64,000 bases of DNA from contig CALFEQ010000154.1 in assembly GCA_937949945.1 (NCBI GenBank), positions 71,581 through 135,580 of the forward strand, written 5' to 3'. This document shows, piece by piece, positions 27,341-35,329 of the stretch. A program made the position numbers and the translations under genes. This stretch comes from an uncultured Myxococcales bacterium. GTDB taxonomy: Bacteria > Myxococcota_A > Polyangia > Polyangiales > Polyangiaceae. A model generated the notes under the pieces. It had not been told where the DNA came from, searched no databases, and worked only from the letters and a program-made list of their open reading frames with translations. Within the stretch, counting starts at the first letter, position 1; every line of letters starts with the position of its first letter.

Positions 27341-29013
27341 TTCGCCCCTCCGTGATGCACCCTGCGGAACGCCTTGCTCGTGACGAGACGGAGGATCATC
27401 TGTCGGACGCTCGGCGGCCTTCCATCGATCGGATGTGACAGATACGTGAGGAGGTCCGCGTCGGCCTTCGACGCCGTCGCGTCGACGATCCGACGGGTCG
27501 AGTAGATGGTGAGCTTCTCGGCCGCGCAGCGCTCGTACTCGGGGAGCTCGGCGATCATGGCGTTGAGCTCCCGGAACGTGCGGAACGGCTTGCCGAGCAG
27601 GTGGCTCTCGGTCTCGACGGGCCTGCCGGTGTCGGCGTACGCGTTGCGGAGGCGCCCGTGCATGTCGAAGCCCTCGAGGCCGAGACCGATCGGATCCATG
27701 TACTCGTGGCAGCCGGCGCACGCGGGCCCCGCGTTCCGGTGGGTCTCGAGGCGCTCCTTGACCGAAGCGGTCGCGGGGATCGAAGCCGTCACCTTCTGGA
27801 TTTCCTCGAACAGCGAGGAGTCCGGCGGCGGGATCACCTTGCAGAGGAGGCGATCCTGCACGAGCCGCCCGCGGTGGATCGGGCTCGTCTTGAGCGGCGT
27901 CGCGCTCAGCGAGAGCCAGCTCCCCTGCTGGAGGATGCCGCCGCGCTCGGCGGTCTCGACGCGCGTGAGCTCGGACGGGAACTGGCCGACGAGGTTGTAG
28001 TGCGCGGCGAGCTCCTGGTTCAGATACGTGAAGCCGGGCTGCAGGATCGCCTTGGCGGGCAGCCCCTCCTTCACGATGTCCGCCATGACGCGCCAGCTCT
28101 CGTTCCACATCGTGTGCTCGAGCGTGCCCGGCTCGGTCGACTCGTACTCGCGGAAGTCGAACCACTGGCCCATGAAGCTCTGGACGAAGACGTCCGTCTT
28201 CGTGTCGAGCAGGCGCTCGACCTGCGCGCGCAGCACGTCCGGATTCGTGAGCGTCCCGTCGACGGCCTTCGACCAGAGCTCGTCGTCGGGGATCGACGCG
28301 GTGAACATGAAGGAGATGCGGCTCGCGAGCTCGTAGGCGTCGAGATCGCGCTCGCCGGTGAAGTCCGGCGTGGGCGGCACCTCGATGCGCGTGACGAACT
28401 GCGGCGCGAGCAGGACGCTGCCGAGCGCCGCACGGACGCCGTCCGTGAAGATCTCCTTCGGATCGGTCAGCGCTTCCTGCGCGAGCGCGACACCATCGGC
28501 GTAGCGCCGCGCGAGCGACTCCGCCTCGGCGGGTGCGAGCGGACGCCCATATGCGCGCGTCGCGAACGGCTCGACGATCGACTTCGCGCATCCTTCCCAC
28601 GCGAGCTGGTCTGCCGAGGTGACCTGGCAGGTCATCACCTTCGGCGAAGCGACGGCGCGGTCGAGGATGGCCTCGAGCGTCTCGGACAGATCACGGACGA
28701 CCTTGGTGTCGAGGTTCATCCACGGCACCGCGTCGAAGCCCGAGAACTGCGTCGTCGCGGTCCATCCGGCCTGGAGCTCGCGGGGCAGCCTCTCGCCGAT
28801 CAGGTCGGAGACCGCGTTGAGGTACTCGCGGTTCGAGAGGTTGCGCGTCATCGCCGGCCCGGCCGCGAGCGTCTCGGCGAGCTTCGCGGCCTCCGGATCG
28901 TCTTCGAACGTCCCGGGGTCGTCCTTCAGCAGCGAGTCGGAGGGGCCGTCGCATCCCACCGCGACGGCTGTCGCAAGACAAAGTACGAGCGCGACGTTCC
29001 CACTCCAGCCCAT
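27337..29013 (-). CDS. DUF1592/DUF1588/DUF1585 lipoprotein with a CxxCH motif
   Basis: The 558-residue exported protein has lipobox AVGC near residue 21. Domains in order: a DUF1587-like opening (MTRNLSNREYLNAVSDL), DUF1595-like (FATRAYGRPLAPAEAESL), DUF1592 (LDAYELASRISFMFTASIPDDELW and QWFDFREYE), DUF1588 with the haem-type motif CAGCH followed by MDPIGLGLEGFD, and DUF1585 at the C-terminus (TYLSHPIDGRPPSVRQMILRLV). The CxxCH suggests one covalent c-type haem, so a redox role with the DUF1552 product is likely but unproven. It is first of a three-gene coupled operon. Confidence 0.92.
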   Translation of the reverse strand: MGWSGNVALVLCLATAVAVGCDGPSDSLLKDDPGTFEDDPEAAKLAETLAAGPAMTRNLSNREYLNAVSDLIGERLPRELQAGWTATTQFSGFDAVPWMNLDTKVVRDLSETLEAILDRAVASPKVMTCQVTSADQLAWEGCAKSIVEPFATRAYGRPLAPAEAESLARRYADGVALAQEALTDPKEIFTDGVRAALGSVLLAPQFVTRIEVPPTPDFTGERDLDAYELASRISFMFTASIPDDELWSKAVDGTLTNPDVLRAQVERLLDTKTDVFVQSFMGQWFDFREYESTEPGTLEHTMWNESWRVMADIVKEGLPAKAILQPGFTYLNQELAAHYNLVGQFPSELTRVETAERGGILQQGSWLSLSATPLKTSPIHRGRLVQDRLLCKVIPPPDSSLFEEIQKVTASIPATASVKERLETHRNAGPACAGCHEYMDPIGLGLEGFDMHGRLRNAYADTGRPVETESHLLGKPFRTFRELNAMIAELPEYERCAAEKLTIYSTRRIVDATASKADADLLTYLSHPIDGRPPSVRQMILRLVTSKAFRRVHHGGAK

Positions 29014-29162
29014 GACGCGCCGTCACCGCAAGCCGCGTGCCCGCGATCTGCACGCGTGCATGCCGTGAATTTCCCATGCCGGCGACCGACCTGGTCCATC
29101 GGTGCACCAGGCGCTCCGGGCTTCGCCGATCCGCTCCTGATGCGCAAGATCTCGCGCAACCG

Positions 29163-30347
29163 TCAGGCGACGCGGGCGTTCCAGTCGATACGGTACCCGT
29201 AGTCGCGGGACTGCGCGGACGCACCGAGGCGAAGGAAGAACGGGAGGAGGCGGTCGCGGAAGAACGTGGCGACCGGGCCGCTGACCGCCTTGCCGCTCCC
29301 GTTCCTGCGCGCCTGCCGCGCGATGGCGTCGACCCGTGGGCGACGCGCGCGCTCGAACACCTCGAAGACGCGCGACGGATCGTCCACGTCGCGGATGCAC
29401 TGCGCGAGGACGAGCGCGTCTTCCATCGCCATCGACGCGCCTTGGCCGGCGCTGGGGGACATCGCGTGCGCCGCGTCACCGAGCAGGCCGATGCGGCCAT
29501 GCGACCAACGCGGCACGCCGACGAGGTCGTGGATGGGCCACGGCCCGAGGATCTCCGGCGTCGCGCGCAGGACGTCGCCGATCCAGCTCGGATCGTCTCG
29601 ATGGAGCGCGAGGAGCCGCTCGCGCGTCGTCATGGCCTCTTCGCTCGGCTCGGGCGGCGGCCCGTTGTGGAACCACCAGAGCTCGCCCGACGGCGTCGGG
29701 AAGATCCCGAAGAATGCCCTCCGCCCGAAGACCATGGCGTTCACGCCCGGAGGCACCGGCACGTCGACGCCCGATGCGAAACCACCGAAGTCGAGCAGAC
29801 CGGAGAACGCCGGCTCCGCGGCCTCGGGCACGACGAGGGAACGCACCCGCGAGCGGAGCCCGTCGCAGCCGACGAGCAGGTCGCCCTCGACGGTGCTGCC
29901 GTCGGCGAAGCGAGCCACGACGACGTCCGGTCGAGATCGATCGACGTCGACGAGGCGCTTGCCGAAGCGCAGATCGACGCCGCGCCGCGCCGCCTCCTCG
30001 GCGAGGACGACGTGCAAATCGGCGCGCCGGATCATCGTCAGCGGCCAGCCGAAGTCCTCGCCATCGCGACGGCGATCGATCGAGCCGATGGTCTCGCCCT
30101 TCCGGTTCGAGAACGCGAATGCGTGGCACGGGAACCCGCGCGCGAGGACCGCGTCCGCGACGCCGAGCTCCGCGAGGACGTTCATCCCGTTCGGGGCCAC
30201 GCCCAAGAACGCGCCCTCGGCCAGCGCCGGAGCGTCTCGCCGCTCGGCGAGCACGACCTCCACACCGAGCCGGCACAAGGCGATCCCGAGCACGGGCCCG
30301 CCGATGCCGGCGCCGACGATCACGACCCTGCGTATCGCTCGTCCCAT
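29163..30347 (-). CDS. FAD-dependent aromatic-ring-type monooxygenase
   Basis: The 394-residue flavoprotein has the dinucleotide fold GAGIGGPVLGIALCRLG at residue 12, the DG motif region LLVGCDGLRSRVR and the late FAD-ribityl motif GLLGDAAHAMSPSAGQGA. This set places it with p-hydroxybenzoate-hydroxylase-like NAD(P)H-dependent enzymes of the salicylate/zeaxanthin type. GAGGAGG precedes ATG 30347. It is divergent from a LysR regulator 83 bases away, the standard arrangement for an inducible catabolic or detoxifying oxygenase. The substrate cannot be read. Confidence 0.9.
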   Translation of the reverse strand: MGRAIRRVVIVGAGIGGPVLGIALCRLGVEVVLAERRDAPALAEGAFLGVAPNGMNVLAELGVADAVLARGFPCHAFAFSNRKGETIGSIDRRRDGEDFGWPLTMIRRADLHVVLAEEAARRGVDLRFGKRLVDVDRSRPDVVVARFADGSTVEGDLLVGCDGLRSRVRSLVVPEAAEPAFSGLLDFGGFASGVDVPVPPGVNAMVFGRRAFFGIFPTPSGELWWFHNGPPPEPSEEAMTTRERLLALHRDDPSWIGDVLRATPEILGPWPIHDLVGVPRWSHGRIGLLGDAAHAMSPSAGQGASMAMEDALVLAQCIRDVDDPSRVFEVFERARRPRVDAIARQARRNGSGKAVSGPVATFFRDRLLPFFLRLGASAQSRDYGYRIDWNARVA

Positions 30348-30430
30348 CGCACGACCTCCTCGTGCGGAGAACGTAGCGACGGAAACATGTCACCACCATT
30401 TATGATTCGTCATGTCATCATTCACGTACG
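30348..30430. promoter_or_regulatory. shared control region of the monooxygenase and LysR genes
   Basis: This 83-base divergent gap is AT-richer than its flanks. It holds a short inverted repeat ATGA-TTCG-TCAT (30402-30413) and two copies of CATGTCA (30386 and 30411), in the size range of a LysR half-site set. LysR regulators usually bind such gaps and control both genes. The exact operator is not proven by sequence alone. Confidence 0.4.
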
Positions 30431-31384
30431 GTGAACTTCTCCAACGTCGACCTCAACCTCCTCTGGGTGCTGCACGTCCTGCTCGAGGAGAAGAGCGTCG
30501 TGCGCGCCGCGAAGAGGCTTCACGTGACGCCGCCGGCGGTGAGCAACGCGCTCGGCCGCCTTCGCTCGCTGCTCGGCGATCCGATCTTCGTGAGGAGCGG
30601 ACGCGGGCTCGTGCCGACGCCCCGGGCCGTCGCGCTCGCGCCGCGACTCGCTCGAGTCATGGAGAGCCTGCAGGTCTCGGTGTGGGGCGACGCCGCGTTC
30701 TCGCCGGAGGCGACGACGCGCACGTTCACCGTCGCGTGCTCCGACGCCGATCAGATCAGCAGCGTCCCGCGCATCGCCGAGCGCTTCGAGCGCGCGATGC
30801 CGCGGGCGCGGCTGCGCGTCGTGAGCATCGATCAGCTCGAGGCCACGGACGGCCTCGCCCGCGGAGACATCGACGTCGTGTTCACGCCCGAGCAGGCGCT
30901 CGGACCGGACCTCCACGCGACGGATCTCTACGAGGACGAAGCCGTGCTCGTCGTGCGGCGCGATCACCCGCGCGTGCGCGGGCGCCGCTTGTCGCGCGAG
31001 GGCTTCAACGCGCTCCGGCACGTCGACGTATGGCTCGCCCTCGGGCGCGCGGGCGCGGGCAACCGCATGGCCGAGACGTTCTTCGAAGCCCACGGCCTCC
31101 GCCGCGACGTCGCGCTCGTCGTCCCGAGCTTCTCCGCCGCCGTCGCGGTCGCGGCGTCGAGCGATCTCGCCGCCGGCGTTCCACGACGCTTCGGCGAGTG
31201 GGCCGCGGCCGCGCTGCCGCTGCGAATCCTCGCGATTCCCGCGCCGCCGATGCGCTTCTGCATGAGGCTCGCCTGGCACGAGCGCACCCACGCGGACGCG
31301 AGCTGCCGCTTCTTCCGCGGGCTCGTGCTCGACGCGCTGCGCGAGCCGAGGCGCCGGTCGCGCTCGGCGAAGACCTCGCGCTGA
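30431..31384 (+). CDS. LysR-family transcriptional regulator
   Basis: The 317-residue protein has the N-terminal winged HTH (about residues 5-65; SVVRAAKRLHVTPPAVSNALGRLR then DPIFVRSGRGLVPT) and a two-lobed periplasmic-binding-like effector domain (about 92-300). The HTH resembles the NodD/NahR branch. GTG 30431 has no good ribosome site, so the transcript may be leaderless or weakly translated. It probably controls itself and the divergent FAD monooxygenase; the inducer is unknown. Confidence 0.92.
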   Translation: MNFSNVDLNLLWVLHVLLEEKSVVRAAKRLHVTPPAVSNALGRLRSLLGDPIFVRSGRGLVPTPRAVALAPRLARVMESLQVSVWGDAAFSPEATTRTFTVACSDADQISSVPRIAERFERAMPRARLRVVSIDQLEATDGLARGDIDVVFTPEQALGPDLHATDLYEDEAVLVVRRDHPRVRGRRLSREGFNALRHVDVWLALGRAGAGNRMAETFFEAHGLRRDVALVVPSFSAAVAVAASSDLAAGVPRRFGEWAAAALPLRILAIPAPPMRFCMRLAWHERTHADASCRFFRGLVLDALREPRRRSRSAKTSR

Positions 31385-31558
31385 GCGATGACGCGGCGAG
31401 CGGCCTGCCGGGTGGTCAGGAGCGTGCTCGTGGAGCCCCGCAAAGCCGCATCCCGCCGCCAGATGCCGAAAAAAAAAAGCACGAGAGAGGTCGACGCCGG
31501 CCCAGAATGTGGAAACATCCGGCCAGGCACCAACCTCGAGCCACGCGAGCACGTCATC

Positions 31559-33067
31559 ATGTCCGACAGCCTTCCCACGATTGGCCACTGGATCGACGGC
31601 AAGACCGTCCTCGGATCGCAGCGCTCTCAGGAGGTCTTCAACCCGGCCTTGGGCGTAGCGGAGAAGCGCGTCTTGCTCGCCGACAAGGCGACCGTCCAGG
31701 AGGCGATCGCGTCGGCGCAGAAGGCGTACCCCGCATGGCGCGCGACGCCACCTCTCAAGCGCGCTCGCGTGATGAGCAAGCTCAAGGAGCTGCTCGAGAA
31801 GAACGCCGAGCACATCGTCTCGCTCCTCGTCGCCGAGCACGGAAAGGTCGCGGCCGACGCAATGGGCGAGGTCCAGCGCGGCATCGAGAACGTCGAGTAT
31901 GCGTCGTACGCGACGGAGCTCCTGAAGGGCGAGCACAGCCGGAACGTCGGTCCGGGCATCGACTCGTGGAGCGAGTTCCAGCCGCTCGGTGTCGTCGCGG
32001 GCATCACGCCGTTCAACTTCCCCGCGATGGTGCCGCTCTGGATGTGGCCGATGGCCGTCGTGTGCGGAAACACGTTCGTGCTCAAGCCGTCGGAGAAGGA
32101 TCCGTCGGCCGCCGTCTTCGTCACGCAGCTCGCGATGGAGGCGGGCCTTCCGCCGGGCGTGCTCAACCTCGTCAACGGTGACAAGGAGGCCGTCGACGCG
32201 CTCATCGAAGACCCGCGCGTCCAGGCGATCAGCTTCGTCGGCTCGACGCCGATCGCCGAGTACATCTACACGCGCGGCTGCGCGACCGGTAAGCGCGTCC
32301 AGGCGCTCGGCGGCGCCAAGAACCACGCCGTCGTCATGCCGGACGCCGACATCCCCAATGCCGTCAACGCGCTCATGGGCGCGGCGTTCGGATCGTGCGG
32401 CGAGCGCTGCATGGCGATCCCGATCGTCGTCGCCGTCGGCGACGCGACGGCCGATGCCGTCGTCGAGGGCCTGAAGGAGCAGATCGCGAAGATGAAGGTC
32501 GGGCCGGGCACCGACCCGCGCAACGACATGGGCCCGCTCGTCACGAAGCAGCACCTCGAGAAGGTGCGCGGCTACGTCGAGCAGGGCGTGAAGGAAGGCG
32601 CGACGCTCGTCGTCGACGGCAGGAACGTGAAGGTGCCGGGCTACGAGAACGGCTTCTTCCTCGGCGCCTGCCTCTTCGATCACGTCAAGCCGGAGATGGT
32701 CATCTACCGCGAGGAGATCTTCGGCCCCGTGCTGGGCGTCGTCCGCGTCAAATCGCTCGACGAAGCCATGCGCCTCATCGACGCGCACGAGTTCGGCAAC
32801 GGCACGTGCATCTTCACGCGCGACGGCGAAGCCGCGCGTTACTTCTCCGATCACATCCAGGTCGGCATGGTCGGCGTGAACGTGCCGCTGCCCGTCCCAG
32901 TCGCCTATCACTCGTTCGGCGGGTGGAAGCGGTCGCTCTTCGGCGACCTCCATGCGTACGGCCCGGACTCGGTGCGCTTCTACACGAAGCGCAAGACGAT
33001 CACGCAGCGCTGGCCGTCGGCGGGCGTCCGCGAGGGAGCGGTCTTCTCCTTCCCGTCCACGAGGTAG
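31559..33067 (+). CDS. mmsA: CoA-acylating methylmalonate-semialdehyde dehydrogenase
   Basis: The 502-residue aldehyde dehydrogenase has the mmsA-specific features: opening [29 protein letters not shown] for NAD binding, the catalytic Cys in GERCMAI (near residue 284), EEIFGPVL, and [10 protein letters not shown] in the C-terminal lobe. It oxidises methylmalonate or malonate semialdehyde to propionyl- or acetyl-CoA in valine and inositol/beta-alanine breakdown. ATG 31559 is the family-type start; the frame is open 57 codons further up but non-family. A run of ten A (31469-31478) lies 80 bases upstream. No pathway partner genes are adjacent. Confidence 0.95.
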   Translation: MSDSLPTIGHWIDGKTVLGSQRSQEVFNPALGVAEKRVLLADKATVQEAIASAQKAYPAWRATPPLKRARVMSKLKELLEKNAEHIVSLLVAEHGKVAADAMGEVQRGIENVEYASYATELLKGEHSRNVGPGIDSWSEFQPLGVVAGITPFNFPAMVPLWMWPMAVVCGNTFVLKPSEKDPSAAVFVTQLAMEAGLPPGVLNLVNGDKEAVDALIEDPRVQAISFVGSTPIAEYIYTRGCATGKRVQALGGAKNHAVVMPDADIPNAVNALMGAAFGSCGERCMAIPIVVAVGDATADAVVEGLKEQIAKMKVGPGTDPRNDMGPLVTKQHLEKVRGYVEQGVKEGATLVVDGRNVKVPGYENGFFLGACLFDHVKPEMVIYREEIFGPVLGVVRVKSLDEAMRLIDAHEFGNGTCIFTRDGEAARYFSDHIQVGMVGVNVPLPVPVAYHSFGGWKRSLFGDLHAYGPDSVRFYTKRKTITQRWPSAGVREGAVFSFPSTR

Positions 33068-33111
33068 GGGCGGAGCTGGCCTCGAGCGAGCTCGTCGGTC
33101 ATCCTTGCGGC

Positions 33112-34320
33112 ATGCGTCGGCGCACGATCGCCGCTCTGACCTTTGCTTCTGCCGCTCTCGTCGCGTGCACGTCACTGAAGATCGCGTCGATCTCCGGTGA
33201 CGACGCCGGCCAAGGCGAAGCTCCTCCGGGCGAGCACGAGGGCGACGACGACGGGGGCGCGAGAGGCTCCGACGCCGACACGCCGAAGCACGACGCGGGA
33301 CCGAATGCTCCCTTCGGGCGCCCTTGCACCGAAGCGGAGTGTCCTCCCGAGACCGTCGCCGACGGGCTGCACGGCCCGGTCGCTCTCGCGGTCAACGCCA
33401 ACCACGTCTTCTGGATCGAGGTCGGCACCAGCATCCCGAACGCGCACGGCTACGGACAGCTCATTCGGTTGCCGAAGGGTGTCTCCTGCTCCGATCGGAG
33501 CTGCTTCGAGGTCGTCCATCCGGCCATCATCCCCGGCGAGCTCGAGGGCCGGTACATCTACGACACGCACCTCGCGCTCGGCCCTCTCGACCTCTGCTAC
33601 ACGCAGTCGTTCAACGCCTCGCCTGCGCACGAAATCGGGTGCTTCTCGCTCGAGACGCTGAAGCGTCGTTCGCTCGCCAACAGCACGGGAGCAGCCGTCG
33701 CGCTCTGGGTCGGCGCGACCGAAGCGCGCTGGGCGATCGGAGCGATGGGCGACAGGAAGGGCGAGATCCGCGGGCGACCGCTCGATGGAGGCGCGGTGGC
33801 GACCATCGTCCCGGACCTGGCCGATCCCACCTCGGTGACGAGCGCCGGAAGCGACCTCTTCTGGACGGAGCGCGCCGTACCGAACGCCCCCACCGGGCGC
33901 GTCTCCGTGCTCCGGCAGGACGGCGGGATCTCCGTGCTCGCCGACAATCGCATGGGGCCGATCGCGGCGAAGGTCTACGGGCCTCACCTCTATTGGCTCG
34001 AGTACGCGTCTCGCCTCGTCATGCGGGTCCGCATCGACGGGACGGGAGCGCCCGAGCAGATCGCGACGACGGACCCGCACCCGTTCGCCCTCGTCGTCGA
34101 CGCCAGCGGCGTCTACTGGGCGAGCGCGGGCGCAGCCGAGACCGGGTCCGAGGGCTCGGTCGCGCACGCGCCGCACGCTCCCGGCGGACCGACGACGACG
34201 ATGATGTCGAGCGTGCGCAACATCTACGACCTCGCCGCGGACGACGAGCACATCTACGTCTCCGCCATCGGTGCACGGCTCGGCCAAGGAAAGATCCTGC
34301 GGATGCGCAAGGTCCCCTGA
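33112..34320 (+). CDS. lipoprotein with beta-propeller-like repeats
   Basis: The 402-residue exported protein has lipobox LVAC at residue 19, an acidic linker (DDAGQGE, HEGDDDGGARGSD), a Cys-bearing region (CTEAECPPE) and then repeated blades of the kind ALAVNANHVFWIEVGT, LYWLEYASRLVM, ALVVDASGVYWASA and DLAADDEHIYVS. The recurring pattern of a strand followed by YW is typical of six- or seven-bladed propellers that myxobacteria export in numbers. Ligand unknown. It follows mmsA by 44 bases but an operon is not evident. Confidence 0.75.
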   Translation: MRRRTIAALTFASAALVACTSLKIASISGDDAGQGEAPPGEHEGDDDGGARGSDADTPKHDAGPNAPFGRPCTEAECPPETVADGLHGPVALAVNANHVFWIEVGTSIPNAHGYGQLIRLPKGVSCSDRSCFEVVHPAIIPGELEGRYIYDTHLALGPLDLCYTQSFNASPAHEIGCFSLETLKRRSLANSTGAAVALWVGATEARWAIGAMGDRKGEIRGRPLDGGAVATIVPDLADPTSVTSAGSDLFWTERAVPNAPTGRVSVLRQDGGISVLADNRMGPIAAKVYGPHLYWLEYASRLVMRVRIDGTGAPEQIATTDPHPFALVVDASGVYWASAGAAETGSEGSVAHAPHAPGGPTTTMMSSVRNIYDLAADDEHIYVSAIGARLGQGKILRMRKVP

Positions 34321-34335
34321 CCCGCCGCGAGCCGC

Positions 34336-35286
34336 TCACTCGCACCGCGGGATGCCGCAGCTCACCGTCCGCTTCTCGCCCCAGCGCCAGAAGTCGTAGC
34401 GCCTGCACGTGCACGGCCACTTCGGATCGAGCGCCGAGACGACGTCGAGCTCGGCACAGTCGACCGTGCCCTCCCGCTTCGCGGCGTTCACGTAAGCGAG
34501 CCCGGCGCACGCGCACGCGTCCTGGTGCTTGTCGCACAGGATGCCGAGAGGCTCCGGCGAGACGTTGCGCCCCTGATCGACCGCGTCCTGGGCAGCGACG
34601 ACCTCCCAGCACTTGGCCTTGTCGCCGTTGCGGCACGCCTCCATCACCGCGTCGGGAGGCGTTCGGAGGAAGAGCCAAGCGAACAGAGCACCGGCGACGA
34701 CGAGCCCGATCAGCACGGCGACCTTCATGAAGAAGCGATCCGTGCGCTTGTGGATCGGCAGCGCCAGCCGCTCGAGCTCCGTCTTGCTGGGCTCGTCGGG
34801 TGGGATGACGCGCTGGCTCCCGGTCTCCGACGCGAGCCCGCGCCGCGAGCTGCGTGCGACGTCTCGCACGCTCCGATTCGACTCCGCCGGCTTCGGCGCC
34901 TCGCCCATGGCGTCGACGTCGACGTCCGAGAGCGCGACGAGCGCCTTCTCGACGTCGTCGACCATCCCTTCGAGGCTCTCGCGCGCCGCCTCGTCGACCT
35001 TGATGAGGCCGAGCAGCTCCTTCGCCGTCGTGATGACGTCCCTGTCCTTGCACGCGCCGTGCTCCTCGAGGGCCTTCGCCAGCGCCGCGCGACGCTCCTC
35101 GGACGTCGGCTCCTCCTCGATCTCGCCGAGCTCGATCTTCGAGCTCCGCTTCGACACGGCGCGCTTGAGCGCCTTGTACCGATCCTGGATCGCCGGCGCG
35201 ACGGACTCCTTCTTCGTCGCGATCCTGCCGGCGGCCAGCGCGACTGCGAGGTGATCACCGATGGAGGTGAGCGTGGCGGCGTCCAT
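34336..35286 (-). CDS. single-pass membrane protein with Cys-rich C-terminal domain
   Basis: The 316-residue protein has a cytoplasmic, charged, helical N-terminal part (about 1-200) with acidic stretches, one membrane helix (MKVAVLIGLVVAGALFAWLF, about 216-235) and an exported Cys-rich tail of 75 residues (ACRNGDKAKCWEV, CDKHQDACACAGLAYV, CTCRRYDFWRWG, CGIPRCE). I recognise no family. The stop of the polymerase-like gene lies 43 bases upstream on the same strand, so co-transcription with it is possible. Start ATG 35286 lacks a strong ribosome site. Confidence 0.65.
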   Translation of the reverse strand: MDAATLTSIGDHLAVALAAGRIATKKESVAPAIQDRYKALKRAVSKRSSKIELGEIEEEPTSEERRAALAKALEEHGACKDRDVITTAKELLGLIKVDEAARESLEGMVDDVEKALVALSDVDVDAMGEAPKPAESNRSVRDVARSSRRGLASETGSQRVIPPDEPSKTELERLALPIHKRTDRFFMKVAVLIGLVVAGALFAWLFLRTPPDAVMEACRNGDKAKCWEVVAAQDAVDQGRNVSPEPLGILCDKHQDACACAGLAYVNAAKREGTVDCAELDVVSALDPKWPCTCRRYDFWRWGEKRTVSCGIPRCE

Positions 35287-35329
35287 GAGCTGACCGTACA
35301 GGCGCCCGTCTTTTGTCGTCAACCGGGGC

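Noticed and set aside
31469..31478. Run of ten A upstream of mmsA as terminator or UP element
   Set aside because: On the plus strand it is A, not T, so it cannot end the LysR transcript; no promoter boxes are placed to use it. Kept only as an oddity.
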